Position numbers and translations under genes: made by a program. From Streptomyces fulvoviolaceus (GTDB lineage Bacteria > Actinomycetota > Actinomycetes > Streptomycetales > Streptomycetaceae), in assembly GCF_000718165.1 (NCBI RefSeq), contig NZ_JOEY01000032.1, positions 79,760 through 143,759 of the forward strand: a DNA stretch of 64,000 nt. Direction: 5' to 3'. The notes below the pieces were generated by a model that made no database searches, had not been told where the DNA came from, and worked only from the letters and a program-made list of their open reading frames with translations. Positions 63,870-64,000 of this stretch are shown in pieces; positions within the stretch are counted from its first letter, which is position 1; each line of letters starts with the position of its first letter.

Positions 63870-64000
63870 GACCTGCGTCACGCCCTCGCCCTGGGGGCTG
63901 CCGCCCCCAGACCCCCGCTGTCGGCCCTGAAGGGGCCTCGTCCTCAAACGCCGGACGGGCTGAAAAGATCAAGCCCCAGCCGGGAAAGTCCAGCCTCGGC
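63870..64000. repeat. Second Streptomyces-type intergenic repeat at right end
   Basis: CTGGGGGC-TGCC-GCCCCCAG (63891-63910) is a perfect hairpin, followed by ACCCCCGCT, the second hairpin GGCCC-TGAAG-GGGCC, and CTCGTCCTCAAACGCCGGACGGGCTG. I recognise this arrangement as one of the frequent intergenic repeats of Streptomyces chromosomes; only one copy is in this window. No coding feature is seen from 63805 to the end. Confidence 0.6.

Overview
The window is chromosomal DNA of a Streptomyces-type actinomycete. The base composition is very G+C-rich, third codon positions are almost all G or C, GTG and TTG starts are frequent, many genes look leaderless, and the gene families (Rv1733c, ECF41 sigma factor, MocR, ROK, Imm21, Tat-exported GH3 and PhoD) are typical of that genus. 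I see no rRNA, tRNA, CRISPR array, prophage or insertion sequence. About 60 genes are supported.

Left part (1-13.4 kb): a membrane protein that joins a sigma-like region, a zinc-finger anti-sigma motif and a ricin lectin; a secreted GH3 beta-glucosidase behind a strong promoter; a DedA protein; two left-handed beta-helix proteins; an EamA exporter divergent from an XRE-cupin regulator; a YbaK editing protein; a CDF metal exporter divergent from an ArsR repressor; 4-hydroxybenzoate hydroxylase; and an APC permease.

Middle part (13.5-36.3 kb): a compact island that looks like a DosR/OsdR-type hypoxia or dormancy regulon. It has a two-GAF sensor kinase and a NarL-type response regulator, an Rv1733c protein, an FMN split-barrel protein, two CBS-BON proteins, a cyclic-nucleotide-binding protein without HTH, four universal stress proteins, a SulP transporter, a DoxX protein, a zinc alcohol dehydrogenase, a flavodoxin and a TerD protein. 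It also has four enzymes of phosphoryl or acetyl-phosphate metabolism: carbamate kinase, polyphosphate kinase 2, phosphoketolase and pyruvate phosphate dikinase. A recurring 14-bp dyad (GGGNC-N4-GNCCC or near match) lies in most of the intergenic regions and is a candidate binding site for the response regulator. The enzymes fit ATP and redox balance when respiration stops.

36.3-39.5 kb is decayed: a cobalamin riboswitch followed by a frameshifted ABC ATPase, a DUF190 gene, a CysRS-like protein without catalytic motifs coupled to a SixA phosphatase gene, and broken minus-strand coding remnants.

Right part (39.5-64 kb): YigZ, the SbcCD nuclease, an Lrp regulator divergent from a rhodanese, an orphan Imm21 protein, a DUF885 peptidase-like protein, an ACT-GNAT protein, PhoD phosphatase, a MocR regulator divergent from an EamA transporter, an alpha/beta hydrolase divergent from a SigJ/ECF41 sigma factor, a GntR regulator with a DasR-type operator, a ROK regulator, a two-component system beside an ABC exporter, a mismatch glycosylase and purB. 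A structured intergenic repeat occurs four times across the window (about 5.4, 29.3, 47.9 and 53.5 kb), and a second repeat-like sequence closes the right end.
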